A stretch of 64,000 nucleotides of DNA from Anaeromyces robustus (lineage: Eukaryota > Neocallimastigomycota > Neocallimastigomycetes > Neocallimastigales > Neocallimastigaceae), in assembly GCA_002104895.1 (NCBI GenBank), contig MCFG01000038.1:186001-250000 (forward strand). Direction: 5' to 3'. The position numbers were made by a program, and so were the translations under genes. Below the pieces are notes generated by a model. It worked only from the letters and a program-made list of their open reading frames with translations. It did not search any database and was not told the origin of the DNA. Below, in pieces: positions 50,680 through 63,080 of the stretch. Positions within the stretch are counted from its first letter, which is position 1; each line of letters opens with the position of its first letter.

Positions 50680-52148
50680 ACCTTAATAATAATAATAATA
50701 ATAATAATATCAAATAAGTTATATAATATTTTGAAAATTTTGAAAAAAAAAAATTCTATATACATTTAAAAAAAAAAAAAAGTTAGAATATTTCTTTTTT
50801 TTTTTTATTAATTAATTAATTATATATTATATATTATAATTGAAGGTTTTATAACACTTTTTATTTATTTATTTTATTTATTTATTTATTTATTTATATA
50901 ATTATTATTTATATATAATTATTATTTTATTATTTATTTACTTATTTATATGATTATTTATTTCATTTTATTTTATTTTTATTTATATAAATAATTTTAT
51001 AATTATTTATATACAATTATTTTATGAATTTATTTATTCTTTATTATTTATTACTTTATTATTATTATTTATTTCATGTTTTGTTTGTTTTTAATGACTT
51101 AATTATTAGTACTACTTATATTATTAGGATTTTGATTATTAGTATTATAAGTATTAGTATTAATATTATTATTATTTACTTTTTAGTTTTTAAAATTTAA
51201 TTTTATTCACTTTTATTTTATTTTTAATTTTTTTTTTATTTTATTTTTTTTAATCTCTAATAATTTTATATATATATTTTTTATTGGAATTAAAATTTTA
51301 TTTTTATTTTATTTTTATTGTTATTTTTTTCTTTTTTTTCATTTCTTTTTTTTTTTTTATAGATATACTTTTTTTTTTTCTTTAATTTTTTTTATTTCAC
51401 TTAAATCTTTAATATTTTTCCTTTTTTTTTTCTTTTCTTATTTTTCTTCTTCTTTCTATTATTATTATTATAAAAATAATTTTTTTTTATTATTATTAAA
51501 TATTTTATATATATATAATATTATACATAATAATCTATGAATTATATAATTTTAAATATATATAAAATTAAAAAAAAAAAAAAAAAAAAAACTTCTATTT
51601 ATTTATTTATTAGGAATTAAAATTATTAGAGAAGAAAATAAAATAAAAAAAAAAAAAAAAAAAAAAAAAAGATGATTATTTATAATTATGATATATAAAT
51701 GTGTATGTGTATTTTTTTTTTTTTTTTTTTTTTTTTCAATTTTTTTAAGAAAAAAAAATGAAAAGGGGGCAAGAGTATTTAATAATAAAAATAAAAATAA
51801 TAATATAAAAAGAATATTTATAAGAAAAAAATAAATTATATTTTCTAAAAAAGAAAAAAAAAAAAAGAAAAAAAAATTGTAAGTGAAATAATTATAATTA
51901 AAGAAAAAAAAAAAAAAGATATAGAAAAAAAAAAATTGAAAAAAAAAAATTTTTTTTTTTCTTTTATAGATTTAAATCAACTCAACTTCTTTTTTTTAAG
52001 TTATAAATGTTTCTATATATATATATTATATAATATATATATAATATATAAAAATAAAAGAAAAAAAAATTTATAAATATATCTATATCTATATATATAT
52101 AATTTTTTTTTCTTCTATTTTTTTTTTCTTTTTTTAAAAAAAAAAAAC

Positions 52149-53634
52149 TTAAGCTTGAGTTTGAGTTTGAGTTTGAGATTGTAAATTTTCAGTAAAATCT
52201 ATTCTATAACTATTATTATCATTTTCATTAGTATTAGTATTTGTAGTTGTATTAGTGGTTGTGGTTTCTGGTGTAGTGGAAAGAGTTGGTTTAACTTTTT
52301 TAGTGGTAAATTTTCTAGTAATAACAGTAGCACCACGTTTAACAGATGTAAAACTTCTACTAAGTTTTTCATATTGTTTTGGATTCTTTTTAAGGAAAAC
52401 AAAAGCAGCAGCAGCACCAACTACAGATCCAGTAATAGCAACACCAGTAACAATGGTTGTAGTATTATTATTACCTTTATCCTCTTCTATAATAATAAGA
52501 TTAGATCCATCTTTACTTTTAGCACCATTAGCACCATTAGCACCATTGACACCATTGACACCATTAACACCTGGTGTTGGGGTAGCATTAGCAAATGGAA
52601 CTTTAGTGGTGAGGGTAGAATTAGTATTTAAAATACCATTAATGACTGTAGAAGTAATTCCTTTTGTAGTATTTACAACATTTTTAGTGGTTGAGGCTAC
52701 AAAATTAAGTTTTTTAGTGGAGGAAGGAAGAACTTGTTTAGTTTGTTTAACAGGAGTAGTTGGTTTAATGGTGGTAGTAGTAGTAGTTTTTTTAGTAGTA
52801 GTTGTAGTTTTTTTATTATTATTATTATTTTTATTATTATTATCTTTACTACCTCTTTGACCACCTGAATAAACTTTTTGACCTTTAATATTACCTGTAC
52901 CATAATGACAAACTAATTGATTAAAACCATTACATTTATTAAAACCACATCCAACTCTAGTATTTTTTGCCCAAACAATTTGAGAATAATGACCAATATC
53001 TTCACCATTATATTGTCTTCCAGTGAAATTATCAACTTGACCAGATTTTAAGAAATCATTTTTTTCATCTGCCCAAAGTCTATATAAATCAGATACACTA
53101 CTACCTTTTCCTTTAGCTAAATTTTGTTGTGATCTATCATGTGTTGTTCCTGGACACTTCTTGGCATAAGACTTAAAAAATTATATTAAAAATAAAAATA
53201 TATATATAAAAAATAAAAAATAAAAAAATATATATATATATAAAAATGTAATTAAAGAAAAAAATTATTTATATATATATAATTTTTTTTTATTATATAA
53301 AGATTATTTAAAAAAAAAAAAAAAAAAAAAAAGAGATAAATTAATTTTATAAATAAATGATTAATTAAAAATAAAAATAAATATATATATATAATAAAAT
53401 AAATAAATAAATATAAATATATATATAATAAATATATATATAAATAATTACTTCAGCAGAAGCAGCAAGACCTTCATCCCAACTAAGTGATTGTGTATCA
53501 CTGGCTCCAGTACCACTTCTAGTAGATTTGTGCATACTTAATAAATTAGACTTATCACCACTAGATAAAGTAGCACTTGCTGTATTGTATAATAAAGCAG
53601 TGATAGATAATAAAAGTGAAAATTCTAATTTCAT
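52149..53634 (-). CDS. CAP/SCP-domain protein 2, membrane-anchored
   Basis: Exons 53452-53634 and 52149-53171, phase 0, 401 residues. Signal peptide MKLEFSLLLSITALLYNTASA. CAP domain with MHKSTR, SLSWDEGLAASAE, SYAKKC, DRSQQNLA, GHYSQIVWAKNTRVGCG and LVCHYG. The GEN-type Glu is replaced by Gln (QQN). The stalk has Asn and Thr runs (NNNNNKKTTTTTKK), a GVNGVNGVNGANGANGA repeat and an acidic IIIEEDKG piece. Then the shared transmembrane segment TGVAITGSVVGAAAAFVF, KKNPKQYEKLSRS and a Thr/Asn-rich tail ending in a QTQTQTQA repeat encoded by a hexanucleotide array. Same intron position as the other three. Probably a cell-surface or endomembrane protein with cytosolic tail. Confidence 0.92.
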
Positions 53635-54348
53635 TTTTTTTTTTTTTTTAATTAACTGAATTAAATATGTATTATATATAAAAATTAAATAATTTATATA
53701 TATATATTTATTATTGTTGTTGTTGTTGTTGTTGTTGTATTATTGTATTATTTTTTTTTTAATTTTTGTTTTTTTTCAATGTTTTCAAAGTTGAAAATAT
53801 AAATATTATTATTATTATTATTTTTATTTTTATTTTGATATGAAATATAAATAATATGTTATATATGTAATTTTAATAAATGAATTAAAAGTTGTTATAT
53901 ATATTGTATTAAGTATTGATTTTCATGATTTAAAGTTTAGAATACAAAGAGATTATTTTATTTCATTTTGTTTCATTTCAATTTTTTTTTTTTAAAAAAA
54001 AATTGAAGAAATAATAATAAAAAAATGAAGTAAAAAAAAATTATATAATTATAAAAAAAAAACATTTAGTATTTACATTAATATTTTTTTTGTTATATTT
54101 ATAATTTTACATCAATCTAATAAAACAATCTAATAATACAATCTATTTTTTTTTATAATAAATAGATTAATAAATAAATAAATAAAATAAATAAATAAAA
54201 GGCTTACATTAATTTATTATAGTTTTTTTTTTTAAAATATAATTTTTAATTTATTAATTATATTTTATATTTTATATTTTTAATTTTTTTTTTTTTTTTA
54301 TATATTTTTTTTTATTTTTTTTTTTTTTATTTTTTTTATTTTTTGGGT

Positions 54349-54381
<33 letters not shown>

Positions 54382-54869
54382 GAAAAGAAAAAAAATTTTT
54401 TTCTTTTTTTTTCAATTTTGTTTATGAAATGGTTAATAAATAAATAATAAATAATAAATTATATATAAAATTATTTTTATTTAAAATGATTCATTTTTTT
54501 TAATATTTTTTTTAATATTTTATTATTTTTTGTCTTTTTTTTTTTTTTTTTTTTTTTTGTTTTGTTTCATTTGTAATTTTCTTTTTCTTGAATAAATAAG
54601 AAATATTAATAAATAAATGAATAAATAAGAAAAATAAATAAATTAATTATTAAAAATTAATCTAATTAAATAAATATTTTATAATAAATTAAATAAATTA
54701 AAAATTAATTAAATTAATTTATTTAATATATGGATTTTATATTACTTTATATTTATTGTATATTAAAATATAATTTAATATATTAATTTTTATATTGATT
54801 CTTTTTAATTTAATAATGTAGTACAATATGGCTAAAAAAGAATGAAAAAAAGAAAAAACTAAAAATTTT

Positions 54870-54873
54870 ATTG

Positions 54874-54956
<83 letters not shown>

Positions 54957-55125
54957 ATATATAATAAATAAATAAATAAATAAATAAATAGATACATATA
55001 TAATAAATAATAAGTAATAAATAAGTGGATGAATGAATTAATAAATAAATAAATAAATAGATAAATAAATAAATAAATAGATAAATAAATAAATAGATAA
55101 ATAAATAAATAGATAAATAAATTAA
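54870..55125. repeat. (AAAT)n microsatellite
   Basis: Long AAAT array with GATA and GGATGAATG interruptions toward its right end. Confidence 0.95.
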
Positions 55126-55845
55126 ATATAAAATTTTTTTTTTCATCGTTTTTATCTTTTTTTTTTATATTAATATTACTCATATTTATCATATTAATCA
55201 TATTAAATCATATTAATATATAAATATTACTTTTTTTTTTTTTTTTTTTTTTTAATAATTATTTATTTAAAATTTTAAAATTTAAAAAAAAAAAAAAAAA
55301 GATGAAAAAAAAAATTTTTTTTTTTTTAATATATTTTTAACTAAATTACCATGGATAAATTTTAAATATTAAAAATAAATAAAAAAAAAAAAAAAAAAAA
55401 AAGATAAAAAAGAAAAGATAATGCATTAGAACTATTTTACATTATATATTTTAAATATATTTTTATATCATTATAATATTTTAAATTAGATATAATATTT
55501 TTTTTATTAATGATTAATTTTAAATTTAAAAAAAATTTTTTTTTTTTTAATATTGAAAAATATTTTAGTTTTTTTTTTTTATTTTAACTTTTATTAGATT
55601 TTAAATGAATAACATTTATAATAATGATATTATTATTATCATTACTTGGCATTGATAATAATTAATAATTAATAATTATATATTTTACAATAATACACCA
55701 AATACTACAAAAAAGTCTTTTTTTTTTTTTTTTTTTGCGTTTTAACTTTCTTTCTTTATTTTATTTTTTATTAAATCAATTAATATATAAATAAAAGAGA
55801 GAAAAAAAATTAAAACTATTACTTACTTATTATTATTATTAAAAC

Positions 55846-55847
<2 letters not shown>

Positions 55848-55902
<55 letters not shown>
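55848..55902. repeat. (TTA)n microsatellite
   Basis: About 18 TTA units. Confidence 0.95.
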
Positions 55903-55903
<1 letters not shown>

Positions 55904-56796
55904 TTTTTTTTTATGGTTATTATTATTATGGTTTATAATGTTTTTCAAAAATTTAAAAAACAAAGATTATATTATATATATATATAAAGAAAATATATTT
56001 TCTTTTTATCTTTTTTTTTTTTTATTTTTTATTTTTATTTCATTTTCATCTTCTCTTTTTATAATAGAGGAGAGAAAAAATTAATAATAATAATAAAAAT
56101 AAAAATTAAAAATAAAAAAGATAAAAAAACCATAAACATTTTTTTTTATTTTATATTATTTCATTTTTATGAATATGAAATGATGATTATAAAATTATTA
56201 TTATTATTATTTATTATGTCTGTGATTAATGGATTGTGATTAATGATTATGGTTATTATATATATATATATATTATATAAAAATGACTATTAAATAACTA
56301 TGCTATTAAAAATTTTTTGTTTTTTTATATAAACAAATGTATAAATTTAAAGTAAGATATAATAATAAAAATATTTTTTTTTTATTCTTCTTCCTTTGGT
56401 ATTTTATTATATATTATTATATATTATAATAAAGGAATAAATAAAATAAAAAAAAAAATAATAAAATTATTAATTCTCACTATTTATAAAAAAAAATTAC
56501 ATTAAAAAGATTATTATTATTATTTTTTTTGTTTTGTTTTCTTCTTCTTTAATAATTTTTCAAATTTATATACATCTAAAAAAAAAAATATAGTTATATA
56601 TATATAAATATATATATAATGAATTATATAATTTTTAAAAAATTATTATTAATTCATAATATTTTAATTTAAAATATATTTATATCTATATTTATATTTA
56701 TATTCTTTTTTTTTTTTTATCTTGTTTTTTTTTTTTTTTTTTAATTACTTAATTCTTTATATATTTAATTTATATTTAGTTTAATTAAAATTTAAT

Positions 56797-58275
56797 TTAT
56801 GCTTTTAAATTTTCTGTAAATTGATATCTATATTCATTATTATATTCTGGAGCAACTGTTTCATTATAATTATATTGTGGAAGTGAAGTAGTATTAACTT
56901 TTTTAGTAGTTAATCTTCTGGTAACTTTTGTAGCACCACGTTTAACAGATGTAAAACTTCTACTAAGTTTTTCATATTGTTTTGGATTCTTTTTAAGGAA
57001 AACAAATGCTGCTGCTGCACCAAGAACAGATCCAGTAATAGCAACTCCAGTAACAACATTATTAGTATTACCTTCATCCTTTTTTTTTTCTTTTATTTCA
57101 TTAACAATATTATTAGATTTAGTACTATCATTTTTTGAATCTACCTTTTTATTATCAGTTGAAGTTTGTTTAGTAGGTGCTGTAGTAGCTCCTGGTTTAA
57201 TAGTAGTAATACCATTTGGTAAAATACCTCTATTCATAGTACTTACATTAATAATTTTACCTAATGTATTATATGGATTAATAGTAGTTTTAGCAGCGGA
57301 TGGTCCAACATTCTCAGCAGTAGTATTACTAGTAGGTTTTTTAACAATAGTTGTAGTAGAAATAGTAGTTGTAGTTCTTTTTTTAGTAGTAGTAGTTTTT
57401 TTAGTAGTAGTAGTTTTAGCTTTAGCATTATTATTATTATTACTACTTTTACCACCTGAATAAACTTTTTGATGTACTACATTACCTTCTCCATAATGAC
57501 AAACTAATTGATTAACATTACCACATTTATGAAAACCACAACCAACTTTTGTATTAGATGCCCAAACAATTTGAGAATAATGACCTACATGTTTACCATG
57601 AACTGTATCACCAGTAAAATCATTAACTTGATTACTCTCTAAGAAATATTTCTTTTCATTACTCCAAGCACGATATAATTCTTCAGGACTTTTATCACCA
57701 TAAGCTAAATTTTGTTGAGTTCTATCATGATCTCCCATTGGACATTTTTTAGCATATGCCTTATTATTATATAAATAAATAAAAAATAAAAAAAGGTGAT
57801 TTATATATAAATAAATAAATAAATAAAAAGAAAAGATGATATATATATTAATAATAATATAAAATATAATATATATTATTTATTATATAAAAAATTAATA
57901 TTATATTATATTATATTATATTATATTATATTATATTATATTATATTATATTATATCAAACAATAAATGGATAAAAATGTTTAATAATATAAATATTAAA
58001 ATTTTATGAAATAAGAAATAAGAATTATATTAAATAATAGGATGATAAAAATAGTATATAAAAAATTAGAATTATTAAAATATAAAAATTACTTCAGCAG
58101 AAGCAGCAAGACTACTATCCCATTTAATATTTTTCATATCAGGAGCACCAACATCATTTCTAGTATCTTTGTGGAGATTTAGTAAATTTTTCTGTTGACT
58201 ACTTGTTAAAGTAGCATTAACGTTGCTACATAATAATACTGTAAGTGATAATAATGTTGAATAATTAAATTTCAT
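56797..58275 (-). CDS. CAP/SCP-domain protein 3, membrane-anchored
   Basis: Exons 58093-58275 and 56797-57759, phase 0, 381 residues. Signal peptide MKFNYSTLLSLTVLLCSNVNA. CAP domain with NLHKDTR, IKWDSSLAASAE, AYAKKCPMGDHDRTQQNLAY, GHYSQIVWASNTKVGCGFHKC and LVCHYGEGN. As in copies 2 and 4, Gln stands where the family usually has Glu. The stalk has NNNNN and TTTTKKTTTT runs and a KKKDEGN acidic/basic stretch. Transmembrane VVTGVAITGSVLGAAAAFVF and tail KKNPKQYEKLSRSFTSVKRG, ending YRYQFTENLKA. Its closest relative by eye is copy 2 (shared SFTSVKRGAT..RR/KxTTKK). Its exon 1 ends with the same AASAE as copies 2 and 4. Confidence 0.92.
57899..57956. repeat. (TTATA)n microsatellite in the CAP 3 intron
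   Basis: About eleven pentanucleotide units within the single intron (57760-58092). Confidence 0.9.
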
Positions 58276-59243
58276 TTTTTATATTATTTTTATTTATTAT
58301 ACTATTTATATAATTATTATTATTATTATTATTATTATTGTTGTTGTTATTTATTATTATTTATTATTTTATTCTTTATTTAATTACAACTCATAATAGA
58401 TATTTAATTTTTTATAGAATTATGAGAATTTTTTATTTCTTTTATTTTTAATTTTTTTTTTTTTTATTTTTTTTTTATTTTTTTTTTTTATTTTTTTTTT
58501 TTATTTTTTTTTTATTTTTTTTTTTTTTATTTTTTTTTTATTTTTTAGTACTTTTTCATCATATTTATATTTAAAATTCTAATTAAACTTTTTTTCATTT
58601 AATGATGTATTTCATTTAAAACAAATTTGTTTTAATATTTTTAAATCTTAAATAAATAATATTTAATATTTATTTATTTTATATTTATTCATTCATTTAT
58701 ATATTATTATTTATTTATTTATTTATATATTATTTATTTATTTGTTTATTTATTTATTTTAATTTTATTTTTTGATTTGTTTTATTTTTGTTTTGTTTTT
58801 TCTTTTATCATTCATTAACGTAGTACAAAATAAGTTTCAAAACAAAAACAAATTAAAAACAAATTATGATATAACCATATATAAGAATATATTACAATAT
58901 ATATAATTTTTAAATTAAAATAAATTAAATTAAATAAAATACAAATAAAATACAATTAAAAAACATTTTATTATTTATTTATTTATTTATTTATTTATGG
59001 TATATATAAAATTATTATAAAAAAATTAAATAAAAAAATTATTAGTTATTAAATAAAATCATAATCATAATAATAATAAAAATAATAATAATTATTTTAT
59101 TTTATACACCATAAAAAAAAAAAAGTAACAATTAAATAATTAAAAAAAAATGTTTTTTTTTTAAAAATTGTTTAGTGTTTTAAAATTAAATAAATATTAA
59201 AATTATAATATTAATAAAAAAACTTTATAAATTAAATGAATCA

Positions 59244-59280
<37 letters not shown>

Positions 59281-59605
59281 AAAATTTAATTTAGTTTTAC
59301 GGATATAATCTTTAAAAAAAAACAATATTTAATCTAAATGAGATGATGTTTAATAATATATGAACTATAAAACTCTATAACAGACAGATGAATAATAAAA
59401 AAAATAATTATATAATAATAATAAATAGTAAATAATAAATAATAATGTGTAATATGTAATATGTTTTTTTTTTTTAAGTCAGTCACATTATACAAAAAAA
59501 TTATTATTTATTATTATTATCATAATTTTTTTTTTACCTTTTAACTATTCTATATTAATCTTTAATTTTTTTTTAAAGGGTTAAATAATATTATTTCTTT
59601 TTTTA

Positions 59606-59636
<31 letters not shown>

Positions 59637-59679
59637 ATCTTTATAAATAAAATAAAAATGGGATTAATAAAAAATAAAT

Positions 59680-59755
59680 AATTATTAGAAGGTAGTCCTG
59701 GGTGTTGGTAAAACAAGTTCAAAAATCTACGGTTTATATACCCGAATTAAATAAT
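59680..59755 (+). pseudogene. midasin-like Walker A fragment
   Basis: The plus strand reads LLEGSPG, then, after one extra base at about 59701, VGKTSSKIYGLYTRIK and a stop. Removing the frame break leaves GSPGVGKTS, a textbook P-loop in the exact form (LLEGSPGVGKTS) used by the AAA+ ribosome-biogenesis ATPase midasin and related AAA modules. Only about 25 residues survive and AT-rich DNA surrounds it, so it is a relic or a captured fragment, not a gene. Confidence 0.35.
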
Positions 59756-59765
59756 AAAACTTTTT

Positions 59766-59814
59766 TTTTTTTTTATATTCTCCCGGAATATAGAATTTTC
59801 AGTGCTTAAAATCT

Positions 59815-59849
<35 letters not shown>

Positions 59850-59883
59850 AACAAGATGGTAGTAGAAGATAGGAATGATTTAT
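59766..59883 (+). pseudogene. short coding-like island with a poly-Asn tract
   Basis: One frame reads FIFSRNIEFSVLKIY, then about twelve Asn from a CAA/AAC array, then KMVVEDRNDL and a stop. Poly-Asn tracts occur in real proteins of AT-rich genomes. Without a start codon or splice context this is only a possible exon or relic. Confidence 0.25.
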
Positions 59884-61003
59884 GAATGATTTTATTTTGT
59901 ATTAGTTAAAATTTATACCCAGATATTGATAAAAAATCTTATAGAAAAAAAATGATGAAATTTAATAAAAATAAAGAAAATCTTTAAAAGAATAAAATAA
60001 AATAAAAAAAAAAATAAAATAAAGAATAAGAAAAAAAAAGTCATTGAACATTAAACTATTATTTCCTTTTTTATTTTTATTTATTTATTTATTATTATTA
60101 ATTATTATTTATTATTTAAATATAATAAAAAAATTTCTCTTTTTTAATCAATTTCTTAAAGAATTGAGTAAAAATATATAATATTATTATTAATATTATT
60201 AATATTATTTTGAGAAATTCATTTTTTTTTTTTTATTTTTTTATTTTTTTTATTCTATATATATAGGTTTGTTATTGTTTTTTGTTTTTGTTTATGTTAT
60301 TTTAATTTTTAATTTTTTATCTATTTATTATTTATATATTTTTATTTTTATTTTTTTTTTTAATTAAAAAAAAAAATATTCTATTTTATAATGTATTTAT
60401 AATTAATTTTTCTTTTTCTTTTTTCTTTTTCTTTTTATCTATTCTTTTCCTTTTTTTTTATTTATTATATATTTTATTTTATTTTATTTTAAACTTTTTT
60501 TTTTTAAAAAAAAAATTATTATTTAATTTTGAAAAGAATAAAATAATAAAATAAAAATTTTAAAGTTTTTTTTTTTTTTTTTTTTAATAATAATAAAAAA
60601 AAAAAAAAAGATATTTTATAAAAAAAAAAATAAAAAAAGAAAAAAAAAATCAATTATTTATATATTATATTTAAATTTAAATTTATATACATATATATAT
60701 TTTTCTTTAATTTCTTTTCTTTTTTTTTTTTTAAGAAAAAAAAAAAGAAAATAGAAAATTAAAAAAAAAGTATAAAGCTTATGTATTATTATTTCTATAT
60801 ATATATATTTATTTATATATATATCTTATTTTTTTTTTTTATTTCATTTTGGCTATAAATCTATAATTAATTTTTTATTTATTTATTAATTTATCTATAT
60901 GTTATGTATTAATTTATTAATTTATTAATTTATTAATTCTTTTTTTTTTTTTACTTTCTTTCTTTCTTTCTTTTTTTTTTTTTGTCTTTTATTTTTTTAA
61001 AAT

Positions 61004-62661
61004 TTAAACTTGCATACTTTCAGCAAAATCAACTCTATAATTAATATTGTAGGCATCATTATTATGTTCTGGAACATTAGTATTAGTTCTCTTAGTGGTT
61101 AATCTTCTAGTAACTACTGAAGCACCACGTTTAACAGAAGAGGCTTTTCTAGAAAGACTTCTACTAAGTTTTTCATATTGTTTTGGATTCTTTTTAAGGA
61201 AAACAAAAGCAGCAGCAGCACCAACAACAGATCCTGTAATAGCTACACCGGTAACAACACCATTTCCTTTTTCATCATTACCTTCAATATCAATAATTTG
61301 ATTATTGGTTTGATCAGCAGTTTCCTTTTTAGTAGATTCCTTAGAAGTATCTTCCTTACCATTTACCTTTTTAGTATCTTTAGTACCTTTAACAATTGGG
61401 GTAGCAACTGGTGTAACAGTTCCTAATTTAGCAGTTCCAAAGGCAAGTTTATTCATGGTAGTTTTAGTAGTAACAAGATTCTTGGTAGTTAATCTTGGAA
61501 TAGTAGTAATTTTAGCTATAGTAGTAGCCTTAGCGGTAGTTTTTTTAATAGTAGTGGTGGTAGTAGTTTTTTTAGTGGTGGTAGTAGTAGTTTTTTTGGT
61601 AGTGGTAGTAGTTTTTTTGGTAGTAGTTTTCTTTTCAGTTTTACCTCTTTCTCCACCTTCATAGACCTTACTACCAATAAGATTACCTTCATCATAATGA
61701 CAAACTAATTGATAAAATCCTTTACATTCACTTAAACCACAACCAACCTTAGTAACACTAGACCATACAACTTGAGAGTAATGACCAATAGCATTACCAT
61801 TATATTTTTTACCAGAGAAATTAGAAACTTGACCAGACTTTAAGAAATCATCCTTTTCATTGGTCCAAAGTCCAAATAAATGAGCAACATCTCTTTTACC
61901 TTCAGTCCAAGCTAAATTTTGTTGGTTTCTATCATGAACACCCTTCTTACATTTAGCAGCATAAGCCTATATATAAATATAAATATAAATATAAAAATTA
62001 AAATTGATTAATTATTTTTTTAATACATATATATATACATTAAAAATAATTTTTTGAAAATGATTAAGTTAAAATAATTAATTAAAAAAAAAAAAATCAT
62101 TTATTTAATTGATACTTTTTTAATTAATAATTTTTCTTTTTTTTTTTTTTTTTTTTTTTTTACAAAATACAAATTACTTTAAAATATTTCATTTAACTAA
62201 TTTTTTTTTATTATTATTGTTAAAAAATATATTATTTTTCACTTGTAATTATTTTTTTTATTTATGAATTAAAAAAAATTACTTTAAAAAATATTTCATA
62301 ACTAATTTTTTTTTTTTTTTATATTTAAAAGTAATATTATTTTTCAGTTTTATTATTATTATTTTTTTTTTTCTTACTCTCCTTTATTTTTTTTTATTTT
62401 ATTTTATTTTAAATTTAAAAATAGAAATAAATATTATAAAATTATATATATATATATTAAAAAAAAAAAAATATTTACTTCAGCAGAAGCGGCAAGAGAA
62501 TCATCCCATTCAATTGATTCCATATCAACAGCACCAACTGCTCTTCTAGCAGATTTATGAAGATCTAATAATTCATGTTTTTCACTGCTAGTTAAATTAG
62601 CACTAACACTACTGCATAATAAAGCAGCAACAGCTAATAAAGTTGAGATATTTAATTTCAT
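61004..62661 (-). CDS. CAP/SCP-domain protein 4, membrane-anchored
   Basis: Exons 62479-62661 and 61004-61966, phase 0 (donor GTAAAT, acceptor TATAG), 381 residues. Signal peptide MKLNISTLLAVAALLCSSVSA. CAP domain with DLHKSARR, IEWDDSLAASAE, AYAAKC, DRNQQNLAWTEGK, GHYSQVVWSSVTKVGCGLSEC and LVCHYDEGN. It has the LAW and GLSEC residues of copy 1 but the QQN of copies 2 and 3, so it looks intermediate. Stalk: EKKTTTKKTTTTTKK repeats, then a Lys/Thr/Asp-rich part. Transmembrane VVTGVAITGSVVGAAAAFVF, tail KKNPKQYEKLSRSLSRKASS, ending YRVDFAESMQV. The intron (61967-62478) is the longest of the four. Confidence 0.92.
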
Positions 62662-63044
62662 TTTTAACTATTATTAATTATTAAAATTTTTAATTTTTAT
62701 GGATATAAAAAATATAATATATTATGAATATAAAATATAATATATATTAGAATATATAATTATTATTTTATTAATTGTAATAAGAATAATAAAAAAAATA
62801 TTTATAATTTTATGATTAATTGACATAAATTATTTATAAAATTACAATTAAATTATAGTTGTTATATCATTTTAATTTTTAAATAAAAAAAATTTTCAAT
62901 TATTATATAGACATTTACATTTAAATATAATTATTCAATTTTGGTTTTTTTATTGTATTTTTTATATTTTATTTATTTATTTTTTGTTTTATTTTATTTT
63001 ATTTTTTATTTTTTTTGCTTTTGTTTTAATTTTTTTGGTTTATT

Positions 63045-63080
<36 letters not shown>

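Larger units (their letters stand above)
45545..52148. other. 6.6-kb gene-free low-complexity gap between CAP genes 1 and 2
   Basis: AT-rich throughout. Contains T-rich tracts (45730-45910), a roughly octanucleotide ATTATATT array (46671-46750), AAAT arrays (47930-48150), a GT array (48842-48872), an AAT array with AATGATT variants (50040-50310) and many A/T runs. No coding stretch or RNA gene recognised on either strand. Confidence 0.75.
53635..56796. other. gene-free gap between CAP genes 2 and 3
   Basis: A GTT array at 53714-53737, (AAAT)n at 54870-55125, TTA at about 55848-55902 and T/A runs. Open frames reading LFIYLFIY are artefacts of the AAAT array. No gene recognised. Confidence 0.75.
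58276..61003. other. gap between CAP genes 3 and 4
   Basis: Mostly low complexity: T8A-type units at 58450-58545, a T-run of over 30 bases at 59246-59279 and an AAAT array at about 58970-59000. A short island with more G and C at 59685-59890 is described separately. No intact gene. Confidence 0.7.

Noticed and set aside
52255-52860. 201-codon Val/Leu-rich plus-strand open frame
   Set aside because: Antisense of the Thr/Lys-rich stalk and membrane segment of CAP gene 2; the same shadow appears at the other CAP genes (43945-44259, 61095-61664).
54737-55201. Open frames reading LFIYLFIY on the minus strand
   Set aside because: Translation of an (AAAT)n array with few non-repeat codons.
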